A DNA stretch of 51,012 nucleotides from Candidatus Bathycorpusculum acetigenes (GTDB lineage Archaea > Thermoproteota > Bathyarchaeia > Bathyarchaeales > Bathycorpusculaceae). Numbering within the stretch: position 1 is the stretch's first letter; each line of letters starts with the position of its first letter. Shown here in pieces: positions 26,554 to 34,299 of this stretch. Location of the stretch: contig WQVG01000006.1 of assembly GCA_009781675.1 (NCBI GenBank), forward strand, positions 1 through 51,012. The letters are read 5' to 3'. Under the pieces are notes generated by a model that worked only from the letters and a program-made list of their open reading frames with translations, ran no database searches and was not told the DNA's origin. A program made the position numbers and the translations under genes.

Positions 26554-27745
26554 GAAGCGGTTTGGGGGTTTATGCTTGGTTGGGCTGGTGGCGGTCTGGG
26601 TTGTGGTGGGGTTGCTGTTTTTTGGTATTCCGGGTACCTATTTTATGTATATGAAGCGGTGTTCGAGAAGGGATTGGGGGCTATATGGTGATAGTAACTA
26701 TGTGCCCTCTGTTGCCATTCTTGTTCCGGTTTACAACGAGCAAAAGATCATACGCTTAAAACTTGAAAACCTCGCCAGGGTAGCATATCCAGCTGATAAA
26801 ATGGAGATTATCCTTGTTAATGACTTTTCATCGGATAATACTTTAAAAATCGTTGATCAATATATCTCAGAGTATCCATTATCTAAAATCACTGTTTTTG
26901 ACAGTAAAGAGCACTTAGGAAAAACCGGCTGTTTAAACAAAGCGCTAAAATCGGTCAAATCGGACATAGTTATAATCTCTGATGCTGATTGCTTTTGGCC
27001 ATCAGATATACTTCAAAAAGCCCTCATCTACCTCTCAGACCCAAATGTTGGTGCCATAACCGCACGAGAACTGCTCCTAAACGCCGGTGATACCTGGGTA
27101 ACACTTGGGGAACAGTTCTATGACAGCACGATCCAGTCTATACGTATAGGCGAGTCAAAACTACATTCGACACTTTTCTTTCAAGGCGGCTTTGCAGCCT
27201 ACAAACGTAGTGAGCTCAAAGAATTCAACCACACAACAGATGACTCGGGAACCGCACTGGATATCATACAGACCAACAAACGTACCTTGCTGATTCCAGA
27301 AATCGGCTTTTTTACCATTAGTCCCACGGCTTGGCAAGACAAGTTCACGGTAAAAATTCGACGGGCAATCCATCTGCAACTGCTCTGGGCAAGATGCCTT
27401 AGCTTGTTGATCCGAGGTAAACTTGTCATCCCCAAACGTATCGCTGTGCCTGAAATTTTTCTCCACCTCTTCAACCCTCTGTTGCTAATTGTGCTGGCGG
27501 TGTTGACTGTAATGGTTATGGTTATCCATCCAATTCTGGCACTGATCATAATTTTGGCACTATGTGGAGTGTTTGTAGTTAAAAAAACCCGGACAACTGC
27601 TTTGGAACTCATCCAAAATAACCTTATTTTGCTTATTGCCCTGACTTCCTTTTTAACAAATCACAAATTTAAGTTCTGGAAACCCGTAGAGGGCGCCCGC
27701 TCCGCTTTAAGTAAACAGATGCTTCAAGAAAAACAACTAATCTAA
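26540..27745 (+). CDS. Membrane-bound family 2 glycosyltransferase
   Basis: About 401 aa from GTG at 26540 (14-base overlap with the upstream gene); an in-frame GTG at 26483 would add 19 arginine-rich residues. The layout is one N-terminal transmembrane helix (LCLVGLVAVWVVVGLLFFGI), a cytoplasmic GT-A domain with VAILVPVYNEQKII, NDFSSDNT and the D-A-D of ISDADCFWP, an R-R helix near KIRRAIHLQ, and two to three C-terminal transmembrane helices. This plan resembles processive cellulose/hyaluronan-type synthases, although a strict QxxRW is not present. It ends the three-gene coupled cassette. Confidence 0.88.
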   Translation: MKAVEKRFGGLCLVGLVAVWVVVGLLFFGIPGTYFMYMKRCSRRDWGLYGDSNYVPSVAILVPVYNEQKIIRLKLENLARVAYPADKMEIILVNDFSSDNTLKIVDQYISEYPLSKITVFDSKEHLGKTGCLNKALKSVKSDIVIISDADCFWPSDILQKALIYLSDPNVGAITARELLLNAGDTWVTLGEQFYDSTIQSIRIGESKLHSTLFFQGGFAAYKRSELKEFNHTTDDSGTALDIIQTNKRTLLIPEIGFFTISPTAWQDKFTVKIRRAIHLQLLWARCLSLLIRGKLVIPKRIAVPEIFLHLFNPLLLIVLAVLTVMVMVIHPILALIIILALCGVFVVKKTRTTALELIQNNLILLIALTSFLTNHKFKFWKPVEGARSALSKQMLQEKQLI

Positions 27746-28037
27746 ACCATAACCCCTTCTAGGTTTTAGAATATTAGTTGATTTGAACTGCAGTTTAAAC
27801 TTGATCAAACGCGTTTAATTTAACTTGTTTTTAACACTGAGCGGAGTCATCATCTACATCGGGGATATACCATATTCCCAATTCTGCCTCACCCATATGT
27901 TACCCCTGTGTTTGGAGAATTATGTATCTATAGGCGTTGAGGGCGGTGCCTCAAAACAGTAGAGGCGGCTTAGGTCTTGCATTCAACAAATCTTTCCAGC
28001 TAAAGGAGATAAGTTAAGCATATTTGAGGTGGATATT
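27746..28037. other. Intergenic segment with a palindrome
   Basis: About 290 bases. AGTTTAAACT at 27792-27801 is a perfect 10-bp palindrome that could act as a TATA/operator, but it is 230 bases from the next start. A weak hairpin GCCTC/GAGGC occurs at about 27948-27966, and a GGAG at 28005 is too far to serve the next gene. Nothing else is seen. Confidence 0.35.
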
Positions 28038-28949
28038 TTGGATTCACAGTTTGTGGTTACGGTGGGTTTATGCGTAAAAAACGGTGCTACCATCATCAAG
28101 AAAGCCGTTGATAGTCTTTGCCGTCAGACGTTTCCAGCTCAAAATACAGAAATAATTGTTGTTGATGGCAACAGCAAAGACGGTACACTGCAGATAATCA
28201 AAGCCAATCTTAAAACCTGTTTTGGTAGGATACAGATTTTTCAAGAAAACCATGGGTTGGGTGTTGCACGTCAAATGGTGATACAGAAAGCTAGTGGCAA
28301 ATACATTGTTTGGCTCGATGCCGACATGATGCTGGCCCCCAATTATTTGGAAAATCAAGTTTCTTTTATGGAACAGAACCCTGATGTGGGAATTGCCGGT
28401 GGAACATACACCCTTCATATCGGCCATGGGTTGGCTGCTGATCTTGAAAACGTTGCTTATGCAGTGGATTCTATTTTTGGGCGACCAGGTAGTGCATCTA
28501 AATTTGGCTTTTTACCCGGAGCAGAGGGAGCAATTTATCGTGTAGAGGCAGTTCGTCAAGTCGGCGGATTTGATACGCAAATAAACGGTGCGGCAGAAGA
28601 TACAGATTTAGCTTATCGCGTCAGGGCAAAGGGTTGGCAACTAGCGATGACACAGGAAAGGTTCACAGAGTCGACCCGAGCGTCATGGCAGACGCTTTGG
28701 AACCAATATGTCTGGTACGGGCGTGGTGGACACTACATTTTTCACAAAGACTCCCGTTCAGTAAACCTTTTACAGATGTCACCCATGGCAGGATTTGTAG
28801 CAGGCATCCTACGATCCCCTGGTGCTTATCTGCTTACACATAACACAACATTTTTCTTATTACCGGTACACTATACTTACAAGCGTATAGCTTGGTTTTG
28901 TGGTTTCTGCAATGCACATCTAAGCGGATATGGCCATAAAATTGATTAG
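28038..28949 (+). CDS. Family 2 glycosyltransferase (first of a tandem pair)
   Basis: A 303-aa enzyme from TTG at 28038, preceded by GAGGTGG six bases upstream; an in-frame GTG at 28029 lies inside that ribosome site and is less likely. The GT-A core shows VTVGLCVKNGATII, VDGNSKDGT, the D-A-D of WLDADMM and an acceptor-side GAAEDTDLAYRV (E/D-x-D). The C-terminus is hydrophobic and carries MSPMAGFVAGIL, probably associating with the membrane. It is closely similar in layout to the next gene. Confidence 0.9.
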   Translation: MDSQFVVTVGLCVKNGATIIKKAVDSLCRQTFPAQNTEIIVVDGNSKDGTLQIIKANLKTCFGRIQIFQENHGLGVARQMVIQKASGKYIVWLDADMMLAPNYLENQVSFMEQNPDVGIAGGTYTLHIGHGLAADLENVAYAVDSIFGRPGSASKFGFLPGAEGAIYRVEAVRQVGGFDTQINGAAEDTDLAYRVRAKGWQLAMTQERFTESTRASWQTLWNQYVWYGRGGHYIFHKDSRSVNLLQMSPMAGFVAGILRSPGAYLLTHNTTFFLLPVHYTYKRIAWFCGFCNAHLSGYGHKID

Positions 28950-29104
28950 TATCCTAATAGGGCATTGTTTGTGGGTTTTTAGGTGTAATCAGGTAGCGAT
29001 CGTTTTCTATTGGGTAGATAACTTGGAAGGGCAACTCATAGACAACATGTCTCAGAGAAGGGCTATTTTGATGGTTTGTTTGATAAAGGGTAAGGGGTGA
29101 GGTT

Positions 29105-30004
29105 GTGAATCCGCTTTTAACTGTGGGTATCTGTGTTCGCAACGGTGAAACCATGCTTTCAAATGCCGTAGAGAGCATACTTCGACAAGACTATCCTCAA
29201 GAAAGGCTTCAGATTATCTTTGTTGATGATGGCAGTCAGGATAGAACTCCAAAAATAATCAGCCAATATACCGCTATGTTGGGTCAAAGGGCGAAGGCTT
29301 TCAAAACTTCCTGGAAAGGTTTAGGGTATGCTCGAAACTGCATCGTTGATAGTGCAGATGGTGAATATATCCTCTTTGTTGATGCTGATGAGATGCTCAC
29401 TCCGGGTTACGTAAAAACGCAGGTTGAAGTTATGCAGAAGAACCCGCAAGTTGGGATTACCGCAGGGGTCTTCAAGATTATTCCCGGTAATAGCATATTA
29501 AACCTTGAAATCGCGCCTCATATTGTTAACCAGAAGAGTTTTGGTAAGCCTAAGAGCTTTATCTGGAAAACTGACAAGCTTGTTGGTACAGGAGGCACAA
29601 CCTTTCGCACTGTTGCAGTGAGGCAGGTGCAGGGTTTTGATGAAAATATCAAAGGTGCTGGAGAAGACACCGACTTGGTTCTACGGATAAAAAAGGCAGG
29701 ATGGCTTCTTGAACCCAACGCAGCAGAATTCTATGAACTGCACAGTGGCTTATCTAAACCCACAGACCTCTGGAAAAAATATTACTGGTATGGCTATGGA
29801 TGTCAGAAAAGCTTTCAGCAGACCCGTAATGGTTTTTCTTTCCCGAGGATGTCTCCGATGGCGGGTTTAATTACAGGCGTTCTCTATTCATTTCCTGCTT
29901 ATAGGTTTCTGCGGCAAAAACAGATGTTTTTGTTGCCGTTACATTTTGGGTTTAAGCATACCGCTTGGGTTTTTGGCTTCATGAAAGGGCAGATTAAAAA
30001 ATAA
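29105..30004 (+). CDS. Family 2 glycosyltransferase (second of a tandem pair)
   Basis: A 299-aa enzyme. The GTG start is preceded by AAGGGGTGAGG. Motifs are LTVGICVRNGETML, VDDGSQDRT, VDADEML and GAGEDTDLVLRI. The C-terminal MSPMAGLITGVL and LPLHFGFKHTAWVFGF correspond position by position to the upstream GT2 (LLPVHYTYKRIAWFCGF). The two arose by tandem duplication and now probably add different or successive sugars. A 155-base gap separates them. Confidence 0.9.
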   Translation: MNPLLTVGICVRNGETMLSNAVESILRQDYPQERLQIIFVDDGSQDRTPKIISQYTAMLGQRAKAFKTSWKGLGYARNCIVDSADGEYILFVDADEMLTPGYVKTQVEVMQKNPQVGITAGVFKIIPGNSILNLEIAPHIVNQKSFGKPKSFIWKTDKLVGTGGTTFRTVAVRQVQGFDENIKGAGEDTDLVLRIKKAGWLLEPNAAEFYELHSGLSKPTDLWKKYYWYGYGCQKSFQQTRNGFSFPRMSPMAGLITGVLYSFPAYRFLRQKQMFLLPLHFGFKHTAWVFGFMKGQIKK

Positions 30005-30039
30005 GTAAAAATAAACAAAAGGGGAAGGGTAAAGGAAAT

Positions 30040-31725
30040 TTACCAGCGGGAAATAAACCATGCGTTATACTGGGGCCAGTAGAGGCTAAGCCAGTGTCTA
30101 TAGAAGCAACCCCAGGTGATTATTTGTGTTGGATCCTCTAACTGGGCAACTGGAGTTGAGGCAAAGGGTGGTAACTGTGGGAATGGTGATGGTGTTAGTG
30201 GTGGGATTATTGGTTGGGTTGATTTCGGGAATCCTATTGATGGTGTTGATTGTGAGAATGGCGATGGAAAGGGTGTTGGTGTTGCACTAATGGATGTTGG
30301 TGTGGGTGTTGGTGTGGGTACTGGTGTGGGTGTTGGTGCGGGTACTGGTGTGGATGTGGATGTTGGTGTTGCGCTAATGGGTGTTGGTGTTGCACTAATG
30401 GATGTTGGTGTGGGTGGTTTGTAGGTGTTGATGTATGCTTGACCCATGGCGTTTGGTTCATAACCTCTGGAGAGCATTGTTTCTCCTGCGTAGATGTTGC
30501 CTAATCCTGCGTCGCTTAGCCAATAGTATGCGCCTGCGCCGAGGCCCAGATCATATTGGGCTCTTAGCAGGTTGGTCCACCAGGTAAGGTCGTTTTTGGC
30601 GTTGTTTGTCTTTGTCAGACAAGAGCCTTCCTCGTTGATTACCAATGGGGCTACAGTGCCCATGGTTTTTATGGCATCTGATAGTTGGGTTTTGAGTCCG
30701 TCATAGTCAGTCTTCCAGTATTGTGTAAGATCGGTTGGGGCATAGTAGTAGAGATGGGTTGTGTAAACCAGATTGAATGCATCAGGGATTGCTGAGTCGA
30801 TTTGTTTAGCCCATCTTAGATTATTGTCCCAAGTATTTGGATGCCACCCCATGTGCCATTGCATCATTATCAAGTTGTTTGCATCTTTTGCTCTGATGGC
30901 GCTATACATTGTTTGGAGATACAGTAGATATCCAGATGGGATAGCGTCATTGTCGATACCAAGGTTTGGTTCATTCCAGGCTTCGAAGATTACATTGTCA
31001 TATCCTTTGTAGGTGTCAGCTATATCTGTCCAAAACCATCGCCAGAAACCTAGTTCATTGTTGCTGTAGCCTGCATCAGATAGGAAGTTCTGTCCGGCTC
31101 TATCCCAGTCTTCCATTGGCAAACCCTGCCAGCCGTATCCTTGGCTTGCATATGGGTCGCCGCCGAAACTGCTCGCTGAGGGTGTGAGCATGTAGGGGAC
31201 GATATCAACGTATATGCCATATTTGCCTGCTGTTTGAATTAGGGTGTGAAGGTATGCTTTGATGCTGATTGGGGTTGTTTGGGCTTTGTAACTGATTGGG
31301 TCTTCCTGTGCGGGTATGATGTTGTCGCGGTAGTACCAGCTGGGATAGATAAAGACCCTGATGTAGTTGATGTGCCATTGATCTCTCATGGCTTTAAATG
31401 TTTGTTCCATAACTCCTTGGGAGTTGTAATTCCATTGATTGTTCCAGCCGTCTATTGCGTCTTGGCCCCAAAGGATAAGGTTTGGTGCGAATCCAGCAAG
31501 TCCCATGCCACGGAGATATATGGTGTTTCCGTTGGTGTCAAGGATATATGTTCCTTGGGTGTGGAGAGCTGAGGGCGTTGTTGATGTATTTAGTTGGGCT
31601 TGTGTTTGCGAAACTGCTGAAGTTATGGTTAGGGCAAGCATTGCGATGAGGAGGATCGTTATGGGTTTTGTGTGTTTTTTGAGTGTTAGAGATTTTAGGA
31701 TTTGCGTTAAACTGTGTGTATTCAT
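30040..31725 (-). CDS. Secreted GH5-family glycoside hydrolase with Pro/Thr linker
   Basis: A 561-aa protein. The signal peptide is at about 19-43 (KPITILLIAMLALTITSAVSQTQA). The (beta/alpha)8 domain at about 50-420 has the GH5 acid/base E252 in WNEPN and the nucleophile E365/E366 in VINEEGS, with HLYYY before it. A long Thr/Pro/Ser/Val linker (about 424-530) made by a minisatellite leads to a short aromatic tail (FYRHWLSLYWPQYNAWF). GH5 enzymes cut beta-glucans, mannans and similar polymers. The start ATG has GGAAGAGAGAG upstream. It is the only reverse-strand enzyme inside the glycan locus and may trim or degrade exported polysaccharide. Confidence 0.92.
   Translation of the reverse strand: MNTHSLTQILKSLTLKKHTKPITILLIAMLALTITSAVSQTQAQLNTSTTPSALHTQGTYILDTNGNTIYLRGMGLAGFAPNLILWGQDAIDGWNNQWNYNSQGVMEQTFKAMRDQWHINYIRVFIYPSWYYRDNIIPAQEDPISYKAQTTPISIKAYLHTLIQTAGKYGIYVDIVPYMLTPSASSFGGDPYASQGYGWQGLPMEDWDRAGQNFLSDAGYSNNELGFWRWFWTDIADTYKGYDNVIFEAWNEPNLGIDNDAIPSGYLLYLQTMYSAIRAKDANNLIMMQWHMGWHPNTWDNNLRWAKQIDSAIPDAFNLVYTTHLYYYAPTDLTQYWKTDYDGLKTQLSDAIKTMGTVAPLVINEEGSCLTKTNNAKNDLTWWTNLLRAQYDLGLGAGAYYWLSDAGLGNIYAGETMLSRGYEPNAMGQAYINTYKPPTPTSISATPTPISATPTSTSTPVPAPTPTPVPTPTPTPTSISATPTPFPSPFSQSTPSIGFPKSTQPIIPPLTPSPFPQLPPFASTPVAQLEDPTQIITWGCFYRHWLSLYWPQYNAWFISRW
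30271..30416 (-). repeat. Minisatellite coding the GH5 linker, with a 38-bp perfect direct repeat
   Basis: Six-base GTGGGT/GGTGTT-type units dominate, and within them a 38-base segment occurs identically at 30271-30308 and 30379-30416. On the protein level it encodes TPTSISATPTP-type repeats. Such arrays vary in length by slippage or recombination. Confidence 0.85.
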
Positions 31726-31770
31726 TTAGTTCTCTCTCTTCCAGATTTTGGAACCCTATTGGCTTTGATT

Positions 31771-31779
31771 GTTTTTATA
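31771..31779 (-). promoter_or_regulatory. TATA box of the GH5 gene
   Basis: Read on the minus strand it is CTATAAAAAC-like, about 48 bases before the ATG at 31725, which predicts a start near 31748. It lies 100 bases from the oppositely directed TATA box at 31876, so the two genes share a divergent control region. Confidence 0.55.
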
Positions 31780-31875
31780 GGATTTTGAAAAATGGGTTTA
31801 ACGGGTTTGACAAGTTCAGTTCGCATGCGTTTGTGTAACAATCGCACATGTTAACCATGCAAGCACATAATTTTT

Positions 31876-31883
31876 ATAAATAA
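31876..31883 (+). promoter_or_regulatory. TATA box of the GT4 operon
   Basis: TATAAATA within a T/A-rich block, about 50 bases before the GTG at 31929. The predicted transcript start is near 31903, leaving about 26 leader bases that include GGCGGAT as a ribosome site. Confidence 0.6.
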
Positions 31884-31928
31884 ACAGCTACAAATCAGTA
31901 AATTTTTATCTCTGCAGGCGGATAAGCG

Positions 31929-33044
31929 GTGTCAAACAAAATCGGGGTCTTCTGTCCCACCCTAAATGTCTACGGTGGTGGAGAATACGTCGCAATAGCC
32001 ATAGCCAACACGCTAGCAGAAAACAACCACCAAGTAATTCTCTTTTCCAGCAGCAAAATCAATCCCCAAGACATCAAAAACTATTTCGGTGAAAGCCTCC
32101 ATCCAAACATAGAAACCCTCCAGCAACCCACCCGCTTCACGCCCCGAGGATTAGCTGACTTCTACCAAACCATCCTCCACTCCTATGTTGCAAAATCAAA
32201 ATGCCGCACCTTTATTGACGCCTTCTCCAACTGCGTCTTTCCTTGGACAGAAATCACCTACATCCATTTCCCCTACCTCAACCAATATGTGTTCAACAAC
32301 GCCTTTCCCTACCTCAACCATCCCCGCATCTCCCAAGCTGGCATCCTGCCCCAAGTAATCTTGGAAAAAAATCTAGTGGACTACAAAAAACGGCTGGTTT
32401 TAGCCAACAGCTACTACACAGCTGATGAAATCCAGAAATTCTCCGGTAAATCTGTGGATGTGCTCTACCCGCCCTTTTCATCAAGCATACTGAGCATGGG
32501 AAAGGACACTACCAAAAAAAGCCAAGACAACCTCGTCATTACAGTTTCACGACTAGACGGCAACAAACAGTTAGAGCGAATTCCCCAAATCGCCACCCAA
32601 ACAGACCCAAACATACAGTTTGCCATAATTGGACGCTTATGCAACCAGTCCACACTCAATCATCTACAGACCTTAGCAAAAAAACTAGGCGTTGCCTGTC
32701 GCGTTCACTTCTACCCCAATGCACCTGCAGAGCAGAAAATAGAGTTACTTAAAAAAGCTAAAATCTATCTGCATACAATGGTGGGAGAACATTTCGGCAT
32801 ATCCATTGTGGAAGCCATGGCATTGGGTTGTCTACCCATCGTTCATGATTCTGGCGGCATGAGAGAATTCGTTCCGGTGCAGTACCGTTATGAAACCATA
32901 GAAGAAGCGGCATCAAAAATAAACGATGAAATAGGCAACTGGTCAAAACAAAAAGCCGCAGAAGTCAAAGCCATCGCCAACAGATTTTCCTTCTCTAACT
33001 TTTCAGCACAGTTTATGGAACTTTACTCGAAGTACTACGATTAG
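31929..33044 (+). CDS. Family 4 glycosyltransferase, ALG11-like
   Basis: A 371-aa GT-B enzyme. The N-terminal domain begins IGVFCPTLNVYGGGEYVA, like ALG11. The C-terminal nucleotide-sugar domain has VITVSRLDGNKQLERIP and the retaining-GT motif E287-x7-E295 (GEHFGISIVEAMALG). It most probably transfers a hexose, often mannose, to a lipid-linked oligosaccharide on the cytoplasmic face. It is the first gene of a same-strand run (31929-38642) that includes a second GT4, the DUF2206 membrane protein and two GT2 enzymes. Confidence 0.92.
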   Translation: MSNKIGVFCPTLNVYGGGEYVAIAIANTLAENNHQVILFSSSKINPQDIKNYFGESLHPNIETLQQPTRFTPRGLADFYQTILHSYVAKSKCRTFIDAFSNCVFPWTEITYIHFPYLNQYVFNNAFPYLNHPRISQAGILPQVILEKNLVDYKKRLVLANSYYTADEIQKFSGKSVDVLYPPFSSSILSMGKDTTKKSQDNLVITVSRLDGNKQLERIPQIATQTDPNIQFAIIGRLCNQSTLNHLQTLAKKLGVACRVHFYPNAPAEQKIELLKKAKIYLHTMVGEHFGISIVEAMALGCLPIVHDSGGMREFVPVQYRYETIEEAASKINDEIGNWSKQKAAEVKAIANRFSFSNFSAQFMELYSKYYD

Positions 33045-33099
33045 CTAATTTGCGGGCATCTTTATGTCGCTCGCTAAAGACACATGAGGCGTTTATGCA

Positions 33100-34272
33100 T
33101 TGCATGTATGTCATGTTTGGGAAAGATTCTGGCCAATAGAGATAGGCGGCTTAGAACGCTACATCCTGTGGCTTACCAACTACCTTGCAAAGAAGCAGTC
33201 CATAGAATTCTCTCTTATAACGGGACGCACAAAGTTTATGCTGGTAACTAAAAACATCAAAAAATATGAGGACGCAGGCTTTCTAAAGGTTTATCGTCTT
33301 GGACCCAATCCCGTGGATGTCTTAAACGGGGCTTGTATATACACACTGGGCGCCACACCACGATTGGTTGAAAAGATAAAGTTTGCAAGCCTGTACCAAG
33401 AAGCTTTAAAATGGAAAGGAGCGCAGACTAGTGATATCTTTCACATACATGGTATTTGGCACGACTTGGAATATATCAATCTTGGCATTTATTTGAGCAG
33501 GCATTACCATAAACCACTTGTTGTTACCCTCCATGGTGGGTTTGTGGGTAGTCCGCTTCAAGGGGGTATGCCGCTTGAGTCACCGCCTGTTAAGGCTATA
33601 CTAGAAGATGATGTTGCGGCAATCACCACTTATTCACGTGAAGTGTTAAATACGCTTGAGCGGATGGGACTGGGCAATAAGAGTCATCTTATTACTAATT
33701 TTGTAGATCCGCCGCATTTCAAAAACCCCAGTTCTGTTGAACCGCATAAGATTACGGTTATTTATGTTGGACGGCTTGAACCTGTACAAACGCCTGACTT
33801 GGTTCTGAGAGCTTTCAAAAAAGTTACTGAACAGGTGCCTAATGCTAAACTTGTTATCGTTGGATACGGTAGGCTCTTTGAAAAGCTTAAGCTGATGATT
33901 AAGGAGATGAACCTTGAAGATTCCGTCACCATGGCGGGTAAACAAACTGATGTTCGTCCCTTTTTGTGGAGTAGTGATATTTTTGTGGCAACAAACTTTG
34001 GCTATATCGCTACTCTTGAGGCATGGTCGGCAGGTCTTGCAGTCATCGCACCGAATTTTGGAATACTCAAAGAAACCATAAATCATGAACAAAATGGGTT
34101 GCTTTTTGAGCCTGAGAGTGTGGATGATTTAACCGCTGCTCTAATAAGGTTAATAGAGGATAGACAGTTAAGGGAAACCCTTGCAATAAACGGCGCTCGA
34201 ATTGTTCAAAGTTATGATATCCGAGTCGTGGCTCCTAAAATGTCTCTGGTCTATCAGTCAGTGATTAATTAG
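33100..34272 (+). CDS. Family 4 glycosyltransferase with altered E-x7-E motif
   Basis: A 390-aa GT-B protein. The start is TTG at 33100 with a distant GAGG. The N-terminal domain shows HVWERFWPIEIGGLERYILWLTN and the C-terminal domain VIYVGRLEPVQTPDLVLRAF. Where retaining GT4 enzymes carry E-x7-E, this one reads NFGYIATLEAWSAG, so the first Glu is Asn while the second Glu is kept. Activity may be changed, or a neighbouring residue may replace it. It sits between the ALG11-like GT and the DUF2206-type membrane protein. Confidence 0.88.
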   Translation: MHVCHVWERFWPIEIGGLERYILWLTNYLAKKQSIEFSLITGRTKFMLVTKNIKKYEDAGFLKVYRLGPNPVDVLNGACIYTLGATPRLVEKIKFASLYQEALKWKGAQTSDIFHIHGIWHDLEYINLGIYLSRHYHKPLVVTLHGGFVGSPLQGGMPLESPPVKAILEDDVAAITTYSREVLNTLERMGLGNKSHLITNFVDPPHFKNPSSVEPHKITVIYVGRLEPVQTPDLVLRAFKKVTEQVPNAKLVIVGYGRLFEKLKLMIKEMNLEDSVTMAGKQTDVRPFLWSSDIFVATNFGYIATLEAWSAGLAVIAPNFGILKETINHEQNGLLFEPESVDDLTAALIRLIEDRQLRETLAINGARIVQSYDIRVVAPKMSLVYQSVIN

Positions 34273-34299
34273 TGTAATTAATTGTTTTGAGGAGAATAC

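Noticed and set aside
30271-30416. Possible CRISPR or regulatory repeat array
   Set aside because: The repeat units are short, in frame with the GH5 linker and have no unique spacers, so it is a coding minisatellite.
30116-30424. 102-codon Gly/Val-rich plus-strand frame
   Set aside because: It is the antisense of the GH5 Pro/Thr linker repeat and has repeat-derived composition.
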